64,000 nt of DNA from Psychrobacter glacincola (GTDB taxonomy: Bacteria; Pseudomonadota; Gammaproteobacteria; Pseudomonadales; Moraxellaceae): positions 62,001 to 126,000 of the forward strand of contig LIQB01000004.1 in assembly GCA_001411745.2 (NCBI GenBank). Direction: 5' to 3'. Below the pieces are notes generated by a model. It saw only the letters and a program-made list of their open reading frames with translations, searched no databases and was not told the origin of the DNA. A program made the position numbers and the translations under genes. Of the stretch, positions 62,074 to 64,000 are shown piece by piece (within the stretch, counting starts at the first letter, position 1; every line of letters begins with the position of its first letter).

Positions 62074-63555
62074 TTAATTGGCAGTGATCGCAGTATTAGC
62101 CACTGGCTGACCAGAAGCACTATCCTCTGCGATATTAATGGCGATAGAATCACTGTCATTAATAATGCTGGCAACTGGTGGTCGGGTTTTATCAAACAAT
62201 ACTTGTTCGAATGCTGGCAAAGCAGTCTCCATCAGACTACCAATCACCATCTGCGGCTCTGAGGGTTCAAAACCCATCGCACTTTCACGTTCATTCACAC
62301 GCAAACGGGCATCTTTAAAGGCAGATTCAAAACTGGTATTGCCACGCAGGCTTTCAGCAAAAAACGCTTGCCCAAAATAGGTCATCTCAGCAGTATTGGT
62401 ACAGCCAAACGATGCCTTATCCACCGCTGATGCGGTAATCACCACCGTAGTCGGTGATGCCAATTCATCGATAAATGAGCCTGAATAGCAAGCAGATACC
62501 ACAATCACCCGCCAGCGAATACCTGAAGCGTCTAGCGCCTCCCGTAACCATGCGGCATCTAGATTCTCCATTGCTAATGGTGGATTTGCTAATTGAATGA
62601 TATTTTCGTTGCCGTGTGAAGACAAGGTTAGGAATAACACATCCTCATCGGCATTCATCTGCTGACCAATTTTCTTTAATCCACGCAGAATACTGGTTTT
62701 GGTAGCGATTGGCTCATCAAGCCAACTATAAGTATTGTTGATCAACGAGAGTGAATGTCCACTAGTGCCAAAACGCACATCGAATAGCTCACGCACTTTA
62801 TTAATCTCAGAGCGAAAAACATCTTGACCAGAGAATCCTGCCACACCCATAAAATACCAGTCGGTCTTGCCCGGAGTGCTGGGATCGATACTATTTAATG
62901 CTTGCTGTAACAAACGAGGCTGCTCGTATAATGCTGCTTCGGCTAAAACAGGCTCTACAGGAATCTGCTTAAATATAGGCTGGTCCGCGACATTACGCTG
63001 CCAAATCGTCAACAGTGCGACTGCACCTACCAATACAATGACCCGCTCCCACCACGGTATGCGTAGACGACGAGAAAAAATCCATAATAACGCCAACGTC
63101 TGCCATAAAAACAGCACCAAAAACAGTATGGGTAAAAGTGAATAGCTCCAATCTGGCAACCAACCATAACTGCCCAAAAACTGCACCAAACTTTGTAATA
63201 GTGCAGATAAGGTATCAGCCACTAACCACAATACCACGGGCACAAACACCAACGTTTGATTGCCAGAACGCCGTGCCAAAATGATGCCGCCCAATAAAAT
63301 TATCATCGGCCAAATCAAGTAGCTGACCAACCCTTGCTCATTAAAGATACTGCCATTTTCCGCGGCTAACCAAGAAAACAGTACATTACTACCGAGTGCC
63401 AATAGTGCAAATACGGCAAACTGGATAAAGGTAGGTTTTACCCAAGAAAACGCGCGCGTCGACCCTACTAGCATCCACAAGGTTGCAATAATATTGGCAG
63501 CGAAATTGAGCGAAAAACGCTGAAGCGATACGGTTTTTAACGACGCAAGTGACAA
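62074..63555 (-). CDS. Membrane-anchored C13 family (caspase-like) peptidase
   Basis: A 493-residue protein. Residues 1-185 hold about five to six membrane helices; the rest is a soluble C13/legumain-type peptidase domain. The catalytic His is H314 in LTLSSHGNENII and the catalytic Cys is C356 in VIVVSACYSGSFID. Regular features of the clan CD fold (a strand before each residue) are clear. Related bacterial C13 proteins are known in Pseudomonas and Moraxellaceae, but their substrates are not established. The eukaryotic members include legumain and the GPI-anchor transamidase. It stands alone, upstream of the htpG end. Confidence 0.9.
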   Translation of the reverse strand: MSLASLKTVSLQRFSLNFAANIIATLWMLVGSTRAFSWVKPTFIQFAVFALLALGSNVLFSWLAAENGSIFNEQGLVSYLIWPMIILLGGIILARRSGNQTLVFVPVVLWLVADTLSALLQSLVQFLGSYGWLPDWSYSLLPILFLVLFLWQTLALLWIFSRRLRIPWWERVIVLVGAVALLTIWQRNVADQPIFKQIPVEPVLAEAALYEQPRLLQQALNSIDPSTPGKTDWYFMGVAGFSGQDVFRSEINKVRELFDVRFGTSGHSLSLINNTYSWLDEPIATKTSILRGLKKIGQQMNADEDVLFLTLSSHGNENIIQLANPPLAMENLDAAWLREALDASGIRWRVIVVSACYSGSFIDELASPTTVVITASAVDKASFGCTNTAEMTYFGQAFFAESLRGNTSFESAFKDARLRVNERESAMGFEPSEPQMVIGSLMETALPAFEQVLFDKTRPPVASIINDSDSIAINIAEDSASGQPVANTAITAN

Positions 63556-63835
63556 AGACTTAAACCTCTAGCCAGTCGAGAAAAGAAAGTGAGTTGATGA
63601 TGATTTTTGGTGTGGCAGCTACCTACAAAATGTCATTAATTCACATTTTTTATATAGCATATGGACATCAAGATTACATGCAATTCACAATGAGATGATT
63701 TTAAGAGACGAATAGCAAAGACTAAAAATATGACTAAACAGTTTAGCTCGCTAATATAACGCGATTGTAACGGATTGTCGGTCAAGAGGATAAGGCTGAT
63801 TTGTAAAATTCGCTTAAATTTGGCTAAGGACATAT

Positions 63836-63872
63836 AAAAAAGGAGGTCTTGAATCCAAGACCTCCTTTTTTC
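63836..63872 (-). terminator. Rho-independent terminator of htpG
   Basis: AAAAAAGGAGGTCTTG and CAAGACCTCCTTTTTT form a perfect stem with a T run on the minus strand, 30 bp past the htpG stop. Confidence 0.93.
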
Positions 63873-63901
63873 TCAATAATGACTGTATCAAAGACTCACT
63901 A

Positions 63902-64000
63902 CTATCTCATCAAAAGCTCATTCACACGTTTTAGATAAGCGGCTGGATCATCTAATTGACCGCCATCTGCTAGCAATGCTTGGTCAAAAATTACTTGCGC
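63902..64000 (-). CDS. htpG: 3' end of chaperone protein HtpG (Hsp90)
   Basis: The last 32 codons of a frame that runs off the right edge. [18 protein letters not shown] and [14 protein letters not shown] match the closing helices of HtpG, an ATP-dependent Hsp90 chaperone. A double stop TAGTAG ends it and a strong terminator follows. The rest of the gene is outside the window, so this identity rests on a short tail alone. Confidence 0.82.
   Translation of the reverse strand, partial: AQVIFDQALLADGGQLDDPAAYLKRVNELLMR

Noticed and set aside
63636-63833. Minus-strand frame of 65 codons between the C13 peptidase gene and htpG
   Set aside because: Composition is that of random AT-rich DNA with no start signal or recognisable motif.

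Overview
The window looks like a chromosomal segment from a Psychrobacter-type member of the Moraxellaceae (Gammaproteobacteria). Supporting signs are moderately AT-rich DNA, Moraxellaceae-like gene order (MFS transporter–ssb beside uvrA, and gspN–gspC–gspD as a separate type II secretion cluster), proteobacterial versions of EF-P/EpmB, RsmJ, MnmC and TruD, and many short lipoproteins. The genus is an inference from content; no rRNA or tRNA gene was seen.

Layout. 1–7.4 kb: a partial helical protein, the divergent epmB/efp pair (EF-P and its lysine aminomutase), a GAF hybrid histidine kinase, tcdA and a TatD-type nuclease. 7.5–12.2 kb: a small membrane protein, then the type II secretion genes gspN, gspC and gspD, with a nine-copy 15-bp tandem repeat between gspC and gspD. 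12.5–15.1 kb: an H-NS-type protein and a light-sensing cluster of two BLUF genes behind a gene of unknown function. 15.7–22.4 kb: ssb, a DUF3833 lipoprotein, a YajR-like MFS transporter and uvrA.

22.6–27.8 kb is the most accessory-looking stretch. It holds a small lipoprotein, a LysE-type exporter, an AT-rich two-gene cassette (SieB-like membrane protein plus HEPN-type protein with an R-x4-H motif), a REP-associated tyrosine transposase bracketed by REP palindromes, and an M48 lipoprotein peptidase bracketed by two decayed copies of one gene end. 27.8–45.6 kb is mostly housekeeping: yjjPB, gor, GNAT and Rieske/FAD genes, truD, a diguanylate cyclase, rnm (RNase AM), yciB, yciI, mnmC and several envelope proteins. 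45.6–53.3 kb: a DUF4112 gene, ubiA, rsmJ, uppP, tsaB, ffh and a CcsA-type protein. 53.4–64 kb: purU, a large Ig-like lipoprotein, rpmB–rpmG, small membrane proteins, rpe, a DUF2805 gene, S-formylglutathione hydrolase, a membrane-anchored C13 (caspase-like) peptidase and the 3' end of htpG.

Functional links. Translation and RNA modification are strongly represented: efp/epmB, tcdA with tsaB (both acting on t6A37), truD, mnmC, rsmJ, rnm, rpmB/rpmG and ffh. Glutathione and C1 metabolism appear in gor, fghA and purU. Sensing is represented by the hybrid kinase, the BLUF pair and the diguanylate cyclase. The best candidate for an undescribed system is the SieB-like/HEPN cassette at 23.9–25.2 kb; the BLUF cluster and the gspC–gspD repeat array come next.
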